Source of the DNA: Notospermus geniculatus
Taxonomy: Eukaryota; Nemertea; Pilidiophora; Heteronemertea; Lineidae
Assembly (NCBI GenBank): GCA_002633025.1
Contig: NMRB01000279.1
Coordinates: forward strand, 342,389 to 406,388
Length of the DNA: 64,000 nt
Direction: 5' to 3'
Position numbers and translations under genes: made by a program. The notes under the pieces were generated by a model. It saw nothing but the letters and a program-made list of their open reading frames with translations, had not been told where the DNA came from and did not search any database. Below are positions 10,535-22,194 of this stretch, one piece after another; the first letter of the stretch is position 1, and the number at the start of each line of letters is the position of its first letter.

Positions 10535-11302
10535 TTAACCTCCCTGATGGCAACTCAGCCATAGAAAACCAGTGGCAGTCATTTGTGTCATTGGTCTTGG
10601 CAAAAGTATTAAGGAGACCAAGAATGGTAGATTGCCCATTGAGGGCTAACACGCACAAGATACCTCTCACGTGAAGCAGTGGCTTAAGGGTGCATTGAGC
10701 AATTTCTGACCGAACTATCGCTGTCATTTCATCTGAATGCTCTTCTTGAAAGCCGAATCCTATTGCATTCCACAACCCTTGGGCCTAACGTCTGATGACA
10801 TCAAAATTCACATCACAAAATGCGAACAAAATTGACTAATGCGAATCATACGATACGTCGGGAATTGTTCTGCTAATTTATTTATGGGGTCCAGATTGAT
10901 TTGCGATTTTCTTTGTTCCGGCGCGCACCATCACTGTCAGATCGCTTGGTAGCATCGTTCGTCATTTTGCACGCTGCGTAATCTTTGACCTCTCGGGCGT
11001 GTTGAGATACTTATTCAGTGAGAGAAAATTGAGCGATCATGTCTACGATGGTGTTTTTAACAAGGATCGCGAATCTGACATCTTGGCCGACAGTTTGGAA
11101 TAGCTGAGGAACAGGAGGACATGAATCAATGTATCATTGCATGTGGTTAGAATGTCATTACTAGACGTGATGCCCTGATAAGTGGTAGAATTGACAAGAG
11201 AACAATTTGGCGACGGTCTGACGATCAGGAGCTGGAAGTGAGGAATCGAATGGATCAGTTTGTGTTTTGTCAGGCAACAATAGGATCCATCCCAAGCCTT
11301 CA

Positions 11303-11486
11303 TAGCCTACTGGTTACCACGTCCGCTTAACACGCGGCAGGTCCCGGATTCGAATCCCTAGCCATATGTGATCCTCCACAGCAAAACCAGTCCCATGTAA
11401 AAACGCAAGCTACGATCCTCGGGTGTTTTCGGGGATTCCCTGGATTTCGTAATGACGTAATAGACGTCCTACCCAGGTAGGGTTAA
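11303..11486 (+). mobile_element. SINE with SINE-B-like tRNA head and a different body
   Basis: The head reads GCCTACTGGTTACCACGTCC with box B-like GATTCGAATCC and CCATATG, like SINE-B. It then switches to a body GCTACGATCCTCGGGTG...GGATTTCGTAATGACGTAAT...GTCCTACCCAG. That body recurs at 18991-19060 without the head. This suggests a second SINE family with a related head. Confidence 0.6.
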
Positions 11487-11764
11487 AGTGTCCTGCACTG
11501 GTAGACTGATCTGGCCGTATTCTGGTCCAATTGCCAACAGGATTTTTCCGGATACGGTTATGCAGAAGTCCATTCATGTGATCAAATTTTTAAGGACAGG
11601 AATCTGACCAGATCCGTGTGCCAGTGATTACCCTGAACGGAATGTTTTTTGCGGCTTGTTTATGTTTAGCAATGAACTCGCTCTAACACAGCCGAGCAAT
11701 AATCCACTAACTGGAAATGTACTTGCACCTCTTTACCCAACACGCTGAACCCAGATGACGGGAA

Positions 11765-11934
11765 CGGGGGATCCACGATTTCAGAAAAGTGGGGGCGCAC
11801 TGTCCTAGAAACATTGAAATCTGCAGTGAATATCAATGATTTGCTCCAAATCTCAGAATTTCACGGTTGATTTTATAGATTTGTTGGCAGAAAGGGGGAC
11901 GTGCACGGGTGCGACCCCTTGGATCCACGCCTGG
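11765..11934. mobile_element. copy of the 173-bp CAGGGGCGGATCC MITE family
   Basis: Nearly co-linear with 22195-22367 and 51261-51431, sharing GAAACATTGAAATCTGC and ATTTGCTCCAAAT in the centre and a GGATCC(A/G)CGCCTG right end. The left end here is damaged (GGGGGATCCACG). Confidence 0.75.
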
Positions 11935-12429
11935 GGAAGGTTGTTCAACACTGTCATACAACAGCATACTGCCTCTTTCTATCGTTACAAGCAAAGGTTG
12001 GAAAAAGAGTGACCACATCGTCAAAAGTTGGATCGGATAAACACAATGAAACTGATACAACTGATGTCATCTGGGAGATGAGACAGGCCAAAAACAGGGT
12101 CGGACAAACACAATGAAATTGATAGGACTGACATCCGTATCCGGCAGTTCCCTGTTGCAACCATCGTCTCCTTGTTCTACATGTACGTATCGCATGTTTA
12201 CCCACATTGTCTCCAAGCAGCAACATGTGGGTTAGACATCACAAAGAGGAATAGAGACACAACCAAATACGATAAAGAACGCTCAATACCTAGATAGATA
12301 TGATCAAAGGCAGGAGTAAGAGAAGACTTTTTCTCTCTCGCAATGTTTTTGCCTTGTGTAGCAACTAAAAAGAATTGTAGTAGTATACGAAGCAACCATA
12401 ACAGTTCAATTGGCAACTGGTAGGCCTAT

Positions 12430-12811
12430 AATGAGGAACCCGCGTGCCGTTTATCCCGACAGGTCGGCGCAGCGATCGATGAGACCGAACCGACGTCATT
12501 GACGTCGTTTTATGTGTTGACGTTGCGCCATGAAAAAATCTGCTGTACATTTTTCTACAGGAAAAAATGAGATAAAGACGTTGCCGTTATCGCCATCCTA
12601 CCTCTCTATTTTAAGGAAAAAAGCAAAGGAATTTTAGAAATTTTCATCCGCGACAAGATGGTGTAAATTTTAATGTCATGCGACCGAAAAAATAGAGTTG
12701 ATTTCACGCCAGAAGTTAATGGAAATGACTGGAAATCACGTTGAAAAAAGAAACTTCGGTCTCATCGATCGCAGCGCCACGTCGTGACGTTAGTTCGTCC
12801 GGTTCCTCATT
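12430..12811. mobile_element. MITE with AATGAGGAACC ends, copy 1 (382 bp)
   Basis: Ends AATGAGGAACC and GGTTCCTCATT. Internal marks include GACGTCATTGACGTCG, TGAAAAAATC(T/C)GCTGTACAT and AAAATGAGATAAAGACG. Copy 2 at 17205-17576 is in the opposite orientation and matches along its length. The flanks fit a TA target but do not prove one. No coding capacity. Confidence 0.85.
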
Positions 12812-12857
12812 AGATTCAAAGTGAAGTCATCCTAAACAGAAGGTTACGCCAAGTATT

Positions 12858-13125
12858 GTTTGTATAAGATTTTTCCGTCAGGGCGGAAGCCAAAGCATTA
12901 TTGGCCCTGGTAAGTACGGACGAGGCCATCTCAAGCTACTCATGTTCCTCACTTGGATGGGGTCTTTTACTTGCCATGCAAAAGACAACATAGAAGGCAC
13001 CACAGCTTATTCTCCCATATGATGGACGTGAGGAGCAAGGGATGATTAATCCCATATGTCTGTATGGATTCGAACTCCAGATCTGCTGCTTGCTAAGCAG
13101 CCATGATAATCACTAGGCTATACCA
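12858..13125 (-). mobile_element. SINE-B copy, full length
   Basis: The minus-strand head is at the right (TAGCCTAGTGATTATCATGG), then the body; the tail lies at 12858-12880 next to the CCGTCAGGGCGGAAGCC motif. It matches the other SINE-B copies along about 260 bp. Confidence 0.85.
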
Positions 13126-13687
13126 GAAGAGTCTTGCAAGTGAGGTTCATTTTGCGACGTGGTGACTTTGCGTGTAGTACTCCAGGACAAATTTTTGCTG
13201 ATGTCAGCATTATATCATCAATGGCCACATAAATAACCCACAAGGCAATGTACAATCTTTTTGTACGACTTTCTCTCTTACGATACATGTTTCTCATGCC
13301 AGAAAACGTTACACATCTTCAGTTAGAAAATATCAAAGACGGTGCTCTACGAGTAATGGAGGAAAAAAGAGAGTAATTTGCTAAGATTAAAGGGTTAGTG
13401 AATGGCCTTAGACTTGTAGCTAGTTTTTGCACCAGGCGCTTTCTGATCTTACAAGAAGCTTGCATTAGATACTTTGACTGGTGTCTCCTCTTGTATTTTT
13501 CCATCAGACCTTGCATTATTGCCGTAAGTTCAGTTGCGTTGATCAGACTCTCGTTTACGCAACTCTAAATGGTAGAGACTGTTGCCCGGTCACAAAAAGC
13601 TGATTAAATGCTAAGTAATGATCTCAGTGGCGAAACAAAGATGAATACCCTAATGACTATTGAAAGCAAAAACATCCAGTTAGATCA

Positions 13688-14045
13688 CCAAGTGAGCAGA
13701 CAGTTTTGCAGACCACAAGCTACAGTTATTGGATCTACCGGCCAGCTTTGCTTGGGCGTCACCTCCTTTTGCTAAGGGCACCCACTCAAAAAGCATCCAT
13801 ATTTGGATATCCAAGTGAGCAGCTAATTTTACAGACTGCGCAAACTAGCTATTATAGGATTCTAGCGACCAGTTTCACCTGGGCGCTGACATTTTTGCTT
13901 AGGGCCCTCTCCGAAAACATCAATATTTTGATATCCACCAGTGAGCAGCCCGTATTGCAGGCCACAAGCTATAGTTATTGTAAGATTCCAGTGACAAGCT
14001 TTACTTGGTTGTCATCCTTTTTTTGCTTAGGGCTCTGTCTCCAAT
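13688..14045. repeat. three-unit tandem repeat, unit about 123 bp
   Basis: Units begin near 13688, 13811 and 13935 with CCA(A)GTGAGCAG. They share ACAAGCTA(C/T)AGTTATT, GGCCAGCTTTGCTTGGGCG-like and TTTTGCTTAGGGC segments, and diverge from each other by roughly a quarter of positions by eye. Confidence 0.75.
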
Positions 14046-14360
14046 CGACTCGGAAGACGTACCAATATTGACCACAAGGTACCAATACAGCCATCCTCTG
14101 AGAGAAACATCCCCTCAGCCAGATTGATAACAAACCAAAGCCATACAACTGAGTAATTAATTCACAAAACAAACGAAGACTGATATCAAAATGACCATCC
14201 AAAACAAAGCAATTATTCTAAACTGGTGTTTGGGTGGAGAATGGGAATCGATTCTGAAGCCCTAGAGGTATATAGTTGATTAAAGTGGGCACGCTATGAA
14301 GCCTTTATTATGAACAATGTAGAGATGAAATAACATCGGTTTATTTGATATTGAGGTCCA

Positions 14361-14463
14361 TTCTCCTGATCAGGGGTTTTACCTCCCTTCCAATCCATTC
14401 ACACAAACTTTATGTGTAAGCGTATGATGAGGAGTGCGGCCAAAACCCTGCTGTGGGAGCATG
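14361..14463. repeat. copy of the ATCCTCC hairpin element (degenerate)
   Basis: Palindrome-like: CAGGGGTTTTACCTCCC at the left against CCAAAACCCTGCTGTGGGAG at the right, with a CACACAAACTTTATGTGTAA centre. The same family occurs at 44926-45028, 48433-48768 and 61689-61781. Confidence 0.6.
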
Positions 14464-14651
14464 ACTGAGATGCCTACAACAGGAGAAAGTACATGTAGAT
14501 CTTGTTTGTTTGTTAACAGAGCATTATAGTTATTATAGTTAAACATTATAGTTATTAGTTAATGTGTAGTATGAAACAAGTAAATGCTTTTACTTGAATT
14601 CTCTTATACAGATGCACAATCTACCTATTTTGCGAGCCAATATCTACGAAA

Positions 14652-14760
14652 AAGTGGGTCTACTTTGGTCCTGGGGTGAAATTGGCCCTGTACATGCGTA
14701 ATACAAAATGAGACAATGTACAGGGCCAATTTTGCCCTTAGGGCCAAAGTCGCACCACTT
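14652..14760. repeat. single-stem hairpin, about 45-bp arms
   Basis: The left arm AAGTGGGTC..GGCCCTGTACAT pairs with the right arm ATGTACAGGGCC..CGCACCACTT around a loop of about 18 bases. It may be a small MITE or a precursor-like hairpin; no second copy was seen here. Confidence 0.65.
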
Positions 14761-14769
14761 AACGATACC

Positions 14770-16299
14770 GTGAGAAGCGCATTTCAAATTTTCTCTTTGA
14801 AATCCTCAAGTTGTCAATTTGGCCAGAACAAAATGACAATATAATCGAAAATCCTGCCAATTCCTTTGAAGCCTCGGATTTAGGGTTTAATGAAGGCAGA
14901 ATCTCTTCTTTTAGGCATCCATTAACAACCTATGATTAAAGGACAGGTAAGTTTCTTTAATGCAAATACACTAATCTCGCTCCCCATGCCCTTTGTTTTT
15001 CTCCAAGAACAAAAGCAAAGGGAAAGTTTTCTAAGATATGCAGTATGTAAATCTTTTGTAGATCAAGGATGGCAACAAAAATGAGTAAGATTACTGGATT
15101 TGCATAAAAGCAAGAATCTACGATTTTACTCAACGTCGCCAGAAACTGATCCCTTTTGTTATGCAGATTGCAAGAAAGAGAAGATGCTTAATTGAGTATC
15201 GCGATCGGAGATTTCTCGCCATCGGCAACCAAACAAACAAGATGATTAAAGTGCAAATATTGGGATTAAAGTGGGGGAAAACAATGGGATTCTGGGATTA
15301 AAGGTGGTATTTACGCATCCCCCGGCCGCCTTGTTTGGGGTAAAGATTATAGGCGGAGTCCAGTTACGAGTAATTCTGGCGGTAATTTAAAATATTAGTG
15401 CATCAAATTTCGACCGAATCTGATATCAAACGTCGAAACTCATTAAGACGGACAAGATAAGTGCAGCCATTTTATTTATACAGAAAGGGAAATTAGCAAG
15501 ACCAATATGACAAAGGGAGAAATTGCACAGAAGATTTATGTGACCGATAAGTGGCCATCAATGAGATTGCCATAAACATGGACCCCGCTTTGTGGAAGAT
15601 GATCATGCCTTTGAAATACCAGGGAAGATATCCTTTCATGGTTATGCATCATTTGCATCAGTCGTATTGGGAAGAATAAAGGAAGAGGAAAAAGGCAGTT
15701 CTTCTTCCGGTGCACCCACCCTACACCACTTTGGTAAGAAAAGACCCTTAGAAGATAAGAACTTTGGTCAGAAAAAAAAGATGTATTATATGTCTGTACC
15801 ATTTCTTCTTCCACATAATTCTCCTTCTCCCCACTCCTTTGAAAAATAAAACATTGGCGAATAATTATTCTGTTTCGCGGTCTTAATAGTATCTGGTTCT
15901 CGACAATCAAGAAGAAAGAAATATCATATTCTTTGCAGGAACCATTCTTTGAAGGCGATAGCATTGGGTAATTTGCAGAATGCAAAAACGAGATACTTCC
16001 ATTACTTTTATAAGAACCCTGCCAGGTGCTGTGGCCCTTGTTTGATGAGAAATAAGTTTTTGATGAGAAAAAAGTAAAACAGACAAAGGTGCAAAATCCC
16101 ATGATGAAATTTTTTGCCAGACCACAGTTATGGCTTCATAAAAAGGGAGAACCTCAAGCACTTTACTGAACGCCATTCAGACAGGCAAGTTGGAAACTAC
16201 AACACTAGAGGGAGTGAATGAAATAGCTGGTAAAGCTGCATGTGGACTCAAAACGATGACAGAATTGGCAAACTACTTAGAAGAATATGTCTCAATGAA
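14770..16299. other. no recognisable gene
   Basis: AT-rich sequence. A minus-strand open frame of 188 codons (15536-16102) is the longest after MSL2, but it lacks family resemblance and reads like chance (Ser/Phe-rich, no domain). No repeat family from elsewhere in the window was recognised. Confidence 0.4.
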
Positions 16300-16985
16300 G
16301 ACACACCACCTAGTGGTAGACTGGTTGAAAGAACAAACCTGCAAGACTGCTGATCTAGCCAGCAAAACTGACAATCTAAAGCTAGGAATCCACCATTGAT
16401 TTTCAAGCTGATTTTGCATTGTGACTTGCTTTGCAACTGGGTTGCGTTGCAACTGGGCACTCGATCGCCGTAGTGGACTCGCTAGACATGATTTCCACCA
16501 ATGGCGAAGATGTGGTCAATTTCAGTCGACAATCAGTCGGCAACCGGTATCAGTTCCTTGCAATCATATTCAATCGCAAGTAGCAGGTTGCAAAGCAAGT
16601 CGCAACGCAGAAAATCAGCAGTGGACTCCTAGCTTAACCTGTCAACTTACAAGTGGAATGGTCTAAACAGAAGGACAGTCAATGCCCAAAAGAAAGGAGT
16701 AGGTTCAAAGAGCCAACTTGGTGGACAGATTGAAAGATCAGACCTGCAAGACTACAGATCTATACCCAGTGAAACTGCCACCAAATATGTCGACTCACAG
16801 GTGGACTGGTCTAAACAGAAGGACAGTCAATGCTGAAAAGAAAGGTGTAAGTTCATACAGCCAACCCAGTAGACTGGCTGAAAGACAGCAGAGCTACCAG
16901 CGAAACTGCTACCTAACCTGTCAATAACTTGCAAGTGGACTTCTCAATAGAAACCCCAATCGAATGTCCAAAAGAAAGGAAGAAG
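16300..16985. repeat. three-unit tandem repeat, unit about 145 bp, with a MITE in unit 1
   Basis: Units share GACTGGTTGAAAGA..CCTGCAAGACT, AACCTGTCAA..ACAAGTGGA and CTAAACAGAAGGACAGTCAATGC-type blocks (near 16320, 16728 and 16870). Unit 1 is interrupted at 16380-16634. Part of each unit stays open in one frame (VDWLKEQTCKT, VDRLKDQTCKT), but the units do not form one long ORF. Confidence 0.7.
16380..16634. mobile_element. PIF/Harbinger-like MITE (255 bp)
   Basis: Flanked by TAA at 16377-16379 and 16635-16637. The inverted termini are about 26 bp with few mismatches (AGCTAGGAATCCAC against AGCTAGGAGTCCAC, then TGATTTTC). The empty site is confirmed by the neighbouring tandem unit, which reads CTACCTAACCTGTCAA. 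The interior repeats GCAACT and GCAAGTCGC words. Confidence 0.8.
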
Positions 16986-17204
16986 GTCAGAGGGCCAACC
17001 TCTAGCAATGAATTGGACATGGTAGGGGAGGGGACGATTTTGGCTTATATCTATGACCTAAATGATGATTGTCTATTTGGTATCCGGACAATAGTTCTCC
17101 AGTAGCTGTTCAGGTAAAAGAAGGGTCAGATGAAAAGTGGGAGGGACGGACAAATTTGTTAAACGATGTGCAACAAGGTCACCTACAGAAAGGTTAAATC
17201 AGCC

Positions 17205-17576
17205 AATGAGGAACCGGAGGAACTAACGTCACGACGCGGCGCTGTGAGCAGTGCGACCAAAGTTTCTTTTTTCTAACATTATTTCCATTTATTTCTGGCG
17301 TGAAAATCACCCTTTCGTTTCAGTCGCCTGGCATTAAAATTTACACCACCTTGTAGCAGATGAAAATGTCTGCAATTTTGCAATGCTTTTTTCCTTAAAA
17401 TGAAGACATAGATGACGATTTCGGCAACGTCTTTATCTCATTTTTTCTGTAGAAAATGTACAGCGGATTTTTTCATGACATAGCGTCAACACTCAAAACG
17501 ACGTCAATGACGTCGTTTCGGTCGCACTGCTCGCAGCACCGACCTGTCGGGGTTTCCGGCACGCGGGTTCCTCATT
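17205..17576. mobile_element. MITE with AATGAGGAACC ends, copy 2 (372 bp, inverted relative to copy 1)
   Basis: Ends AATGAGGAACC and GGTTCCTCATT. In reverse complement it follows the element at 12430-12811 through its whole length, including the central AAAATGAGATAAAGACG. Confidence 0.85.
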
Positions 17577-17814
17577 CCTTGTCATGACAGAGAAAGAACT
17601 CTACATCTACCAAAAGAGAAGAGACAGCCTTGTGCTTTAACTCGGTTCAATCTACTAAGTGAAGTGAATAATTAATGAATTTGTCTTGGATCTGAAATCA
17701 ACAAAGATGGATGCGTAAAAGATGAGAAAGGAAATTTCTCTCCTTGAATCTTGACACTTCTTAATGTTGGCAAATGACTGAGGAACAAGGAAATTGGATT
17801 CTTTTAAAGTTAAC

Positions 17815-18097
17815 CTTAAAGTTTAGGTTTATAGTCTGATATCAACAACGGTAGAGGTGTCATCCGAAAGACACTTTAACCCATGGCAGTCTATCCTGAA
17901 ACCTTTCAGTAGAATTCAGATGAGCTGCTCATTCAGTGCTACAATCGAGCATTTCTGACCGGTGCCCATTTATACACCTGGGTGGAGAGAGGCCAGTAAG
18001 CAAAGAGACTTGCCCAAAGTATCACACCACAGTGGGATTCGAACCCGGGCCCTCTGGCCGCTGTTGGAGACCCAAACCACTACACAACAGTGGCTCC
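17815..18097 (-). mobile_element. SINE-A copy
   Basis: Read on the minus strand: tRNA-like head at the right (GGAGCCACTGTTGTGTAGTG, box B GGTTCGAATCC), then the AAGTCTCTTTGC..CTCTCTCCACCCAGGTGTAT body, the core GAGCAGCTCATCTGA, and a tail ending AACCTAAAC. Positions 18098-18200 continue with unrelated GTTGCTGTTGG repeats. Confidence 0.85.
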
Positions 18098-18990
18098 TTC
18101 TGTGTTGCTGTTGCTGTTGGTGTCTGCACCAAATATTTTAACTTGAATGACACCAACTGCAGATGTTGACACCAACACCACAGCTTAAGCTTCAAGTTGG
18201 TGTGGAAAATTGCTTGATGTTGGCTAATGTAAACCCGACAGCAAGGGCAAGGGCATCGTCACAAAACTCCTATAGCACTAACAGAGAAATTGGAGTTTGG
18301 TGGCGGTCGGCCCTGTATCAACCCCACTTTACAGTCCCTCATTGTTGAGGATGAATCTCCGCAAATGTCTTTCTGACATTTGTGGCGGAAAGTCTTGCTC
18401 CAGAAACAAGACACAAAATCACAAGAAGAAATGGTAACTCTCCCATCATGGACCAGACAATCAAGGTGGCCGTTATCCCACTTCCCTTTCATCCTGTCTG
18501 GGGAATGCCATGGATCAGGAAACACTAATTTTCTCAACCAACTCCTCCTGAGAATTTGAAATCGTTCTTAGGGTGTACCTTAACCTCTCCCGCATGAAGA
18601 AGTATTCTAGTCATCTAGCCAGCTCATCAGTTAATAGACAACAGCACTCCAATACCCTAAGTGGCGATCACTGTCCCGGAGTCATCCTAGGTCCTAATCA
18701 CATTACCATAGCTAGAGTAATGAAGGAGGGTGAGTTCTGACCTCAGGAGAAAACATAACCTACATTTTGATGTCTTGGAAGTCTCCAGGAAGTGACAGCA
18801 CATTTTTCTTTGGAATGAATGACGCATGCGTCTCTCATGGCGCTTCTTAACCTGTTAACTGTGTAATTTTTTTAGTTCTAATTTTTCTTTTTAAAAATTT
18901 GCCAAAAAAAGCATTTGACACACAAGGTTCCAGGCGTAATATAATGTGCTACGCCGCACTATGCAGCGCCATTTCCTTGCAAGGCGTACA

Positions 18991-19060
18991 AAGCTATGAT
19001 CCTCAGGTCCCCGGATTCCGTAATGACGTAATATGATGTCCTACCCAGTTAACGGGTTAA
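18991..19060 (+). repeat. fragment of the SINE body seen at 11408-11486
   Basis: GCTATGATCCTCAGGT..CCGGATTCCGTAATGACGTAAT..GTCCTACCCAG matches the 11.4-kb element but lacks the tRNA-like head. Confidence 0.6.
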
Positions 19061-20419
19061 GCCAGCAGCACGCCAGGTAAGGCGAGGGTGACGTTACAAG
19101 GGATCTGATCGCTATGGAACAAAATCAGCTGTTGATGCCAGGTGTGCGCTGGACAGTGATCCACTTTCTCGCCATTGATGATCGCCCAACTGGTTCAAAG
19201 GAGGCGCAGACGGCACGCGCCCCCTTAAGGCAGCAGAGTGACGATTTTTAGTGCCTCAGATGCCTGGAAAACGCATATTGACATCCCATTTTTCAAAAGA
19301 CCTCAGACCCCCCATGAGCCCCCTTCCCGGAAATCCTGGATCCGCCCCTGAGAGTATCACTAAAATATTGTCATGAACACTTCCTAAAGGAAATTGACAT
19401 GATAGCTCCCAGAAATCAACATGACAGGAGAAATTGTCATGAATTCATGATACATGGATGAGGAGATGTAATTATGGTGACCTACAGTTTCTGATAGTCA
19501 TGCACTTCATGTCACCAATCATAGAACAACAAGAAAGTTCTGTGTTATTAGAAGCTTTTGATCTCAAAAACAACTAGAGCAAAAGGTGACATGGTTATTT
19601 TTCATGTGTCTTTCACATATCGCCCCCTGGTGGCAAGACAGGGAGTTGGATCGAAAGATTGTTGTTATATATACCAACGTTTCAAACTCCTCTGTTGAAC
19701 GGTCAAGGAGGAGACATCACTTTTTGACGGACAGCCGGATGGACGGACTGATGGCAGAGGGTAAAACAATATCTCCCCACTTTTTTCGAAAAGCGGGGAG
19801 ATAACTAGACAGTTGCTAAGAACATCTGCTTGTTGTGCTGAAGTGTATATGGGCCACTTTTTGGTCCAAAATTAAAAGTGACCTTCAGAATCCACAAAGA
19901 GTACACCATACAAAGAACAGATGACAACAAAAGAGGTGTTCTTAAGATTTCACTTTTTTGATTGGCCTACATTTGTTGAATGTATTTGTCAAACCACTCC
20001 AGACGTATTTTGTAAGGTCCTAATTATGCACATTCTTTCTTTGTTAAAATTTTTCAGCGCTAAAGATAAATGTCTCCAGACTTCCGCACCAAACTTGACC
20101 CCGAATTTCCGTAAAAACTTTGAAAATTACCCCGTAAATAGACTTGTTAATCATTTCAAGATTTTCCTGCAATTCCATTGTTCAAAACTAAATGATTTCC
20201 TTAGCATAGAGCAGAAAAAACACCCACCAGAAGACTCGTGGACACTTCCGTGCTATCCACACGCAGCTTCATTACAAACCATTGTTTTTTCCGCTCCGCT
20301 GTTGTCTATTTATGTGTAGCAGCCATCATTGAATTGTAGAATCTCTTCCATGTCAGAACAGCAAGGATCAAAGCACTGACCAGAAGTGAGTTTTGGCAAC
20401 GGCCCAGTTGGGCCTCGAG

Positions 20420-20635
20420 AACGACTGGCAGTGATTCAAATGAAATGGTCCAAGGACCATGTGCTCACCTGTTGGACATGATAGTGTAATGACAGAGGGA
20501 GGTACATAGAGGGAGTTATTGCACTGTTGTGTTTTTGGTTTTGGCCACCTGGAGGCCAAGCCAAGAATCGAATCGGACCGAAACTTGGTGTCATAGGTCA
20601 TCTGACCTAGGGGTATATGTCACGAACATTGCTGA
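20420..20635. repeat. partial copy of the 0.96-kb repeat found at 35169-36125
   Basis: Shares AATGAAATGGTCCA..GGACCATGTGCTCACCTG at one end and GGAGTTATTGCACT, TTTTGGCCACCTGGAGGCCA and GGTCATCTGACCTAGGGGTA further on, in the same order as at 35.17-36.0 kb. Internally deleted. Confidence 0.7.
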
Positions 20636-21140
20636 CATTTCCCCTTTTGTTTTTGATGTTGTTCTTCCCAACCTTGATACATCCGCACGTTTTCCTCAAC
20701 CTTACCAAAGACAATCTGCTCCTGGTGTTATCTTTCCAAAGACGCAAGAAAACCAACGATTGTTCCATCAGGGTTACGAATCAAACAAACACGAAATCGC
20801 AATAAAACCCCCAATCAGCTTTCTCACAAGTACACAGCAAATGTTGACATCTGCCTTACATTGTCTAACAGAGGACATCCGAAACTTTAGTTTCTCTACA
20901 AACACAACGCAAGGCAAAGAACACCAGAAAGTCATGAGAAGTTCTTATGTTGGTTTCCATTTACAGAAGATTTTACCACTTTGATGGAATAACTGTCTAA
21001 CTTTGTTGACCCAGCTCTCATGGTTTTGTCTGCCAAGATGAGTTGTCTTTGCCGTACAAGTAATTTGATAGCCAGGTAAGTGGACAGTCGCTTTCACATC
21101 TAGTCTGTTTTAATGTTTGAGTCATTCTGACACCCATCAG

Positions 21141-21564
21141 AAGAATTTATCAAGTGGCCAATCTTGAATTGAAGAGTAATCAACTATTCTAGCCTGAGGT
21201 ATTAAAAGTTAGTTAAAGTTTGGGGTCATAGTCTGACATCAACAACGGTAGAGGTGTCATCTGACTTTACACTTTAACCCTAGTCTATCCTGAAACCTTT
21301 CAGTAGAACTCAGATGAGCTGCTCATTCAGCGCTACAATCTGAACATTTCTGACCGGTACCCATTTATACTCATGGGTGGAGGAGAGAGGCCAGTAAGGC
21401 AAAGAGACTTGCCCAAAGTTTCATGCCAAAGTGGGATTTGAACCTGGGACCCTCTGACCACTAGATGGAGACCCGAACACTACACGACTGTGGTTCCTTG
21501 AAGAATTTATCAAGTGGAGAAAGAATCTTGAATTGAACAGTAATCAACTATTCTAGCCCGAGGT
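21141..21564. repeat. direct duplication of about 60 bp flanking a SINE-A
   Basis: 21141-21200 and 21501-21564 are near-identical (AAGAATTTATCAAGTGG..CTTGAATTGAA.AGTAATCAAC..AGCC.GAGGT), with a 4-bp indel. The SINE-A at 21211-21498 fills the space between them. This is much longer than a normal SINE target-site duplication. Confidence 0.8.
21211..21498 (-). mobile_element. SINE-A copy
   Basis: Same order as the 17.8-kb copy: head at the right (GGAACCACAGTCGTGTAGTG), box B-like GGTTCAAATCC, core GAGCAGCTCATCTGAGTTCT, tail with GTTGATGTCAGACTATGAC. Confidence 0.85.
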
Positions 21565-22194
21565 GTGATTTGAGCCATGTCAAGTTCTCGGGCGCCTGAG
21601 GAAGGTTTAAGCCCATTTGAATTCTGTGCACATTTCAGATCTGCTGTTGGCATGACACCCTCCATTGATTGATGAGGCGAAGTGACCTCCCCCTAAATCT
21701 GCCTCTGAGGAAACAGTGAACTTTCAATCCTCTACGCCCAGAGGCTTTAGAAATATACCCTCAAAACCCTTCTGCAAACGAAAAGACCCCTCCATCAGCC
21801 CGTTGATCAAATTATGCTGCCATGACATCTCATACCTGGCAAGAAATGTTCCTAACAAATCCAACCAGTTCCTCCTCAACACGATTGATACCTGCAATCC
21901 CGTGGGAGTCGCGTGATGTATATCTGACGTCTGATTTATTACCCATAATCCCCTTCTTATAAGCAATCAGCTATCAATTTGATCTGACGTGCGCCACCCT
22001 TCAGACAATGTCAAGTTAATTCTGGCCTCTCGCTTCCTTCCAAACCAATCATACCAAAGAAATCGCAGTCAATGTTGAAGTGTGTTAGGGCCAACTGCAT
22101 CTCTTTTTGCACTCGTAAGCCCCATATGCACTAGAGAATTTTCACCCTGCTCGTTCCGGACACCCCTGGAACATTTCTATATACAGACGATCAA
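21565..22194. other. no recognisable gene
   Basis: Mixed-composition sequence with no repeat shared elsewhere in the window and only short open frames. Confidence 0.4.

Larger units (their letters stand above)
18098..21140. other. no recognisable gene; scattered repeat fragments
   Basis: The stretch contains a GTTGGTGT-rich patch (18100-18200), the SINE-body fragment at 18991-19060 and a GGAAATCCTGGATCCGCCCC MITE-end fragment near 19310-19350. A region at 19590-19802 ends in the short inverted repeat ATCTCCCC..GGGGAGAT. A fragment of the 0.96-kb repeat lies at 20420-20635. The 132-codon frame at 19921-20319 is not recognised as a gene. Confidence 0.4.

Noticed and set aside
15536-16102. 188-codon minus-strand open frame, the second longest in the window
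   Set aside because: No recognisable domain, composition like translated AT-rich DNA, no promoter or splice context, and nothing linking it to flanking sequence.
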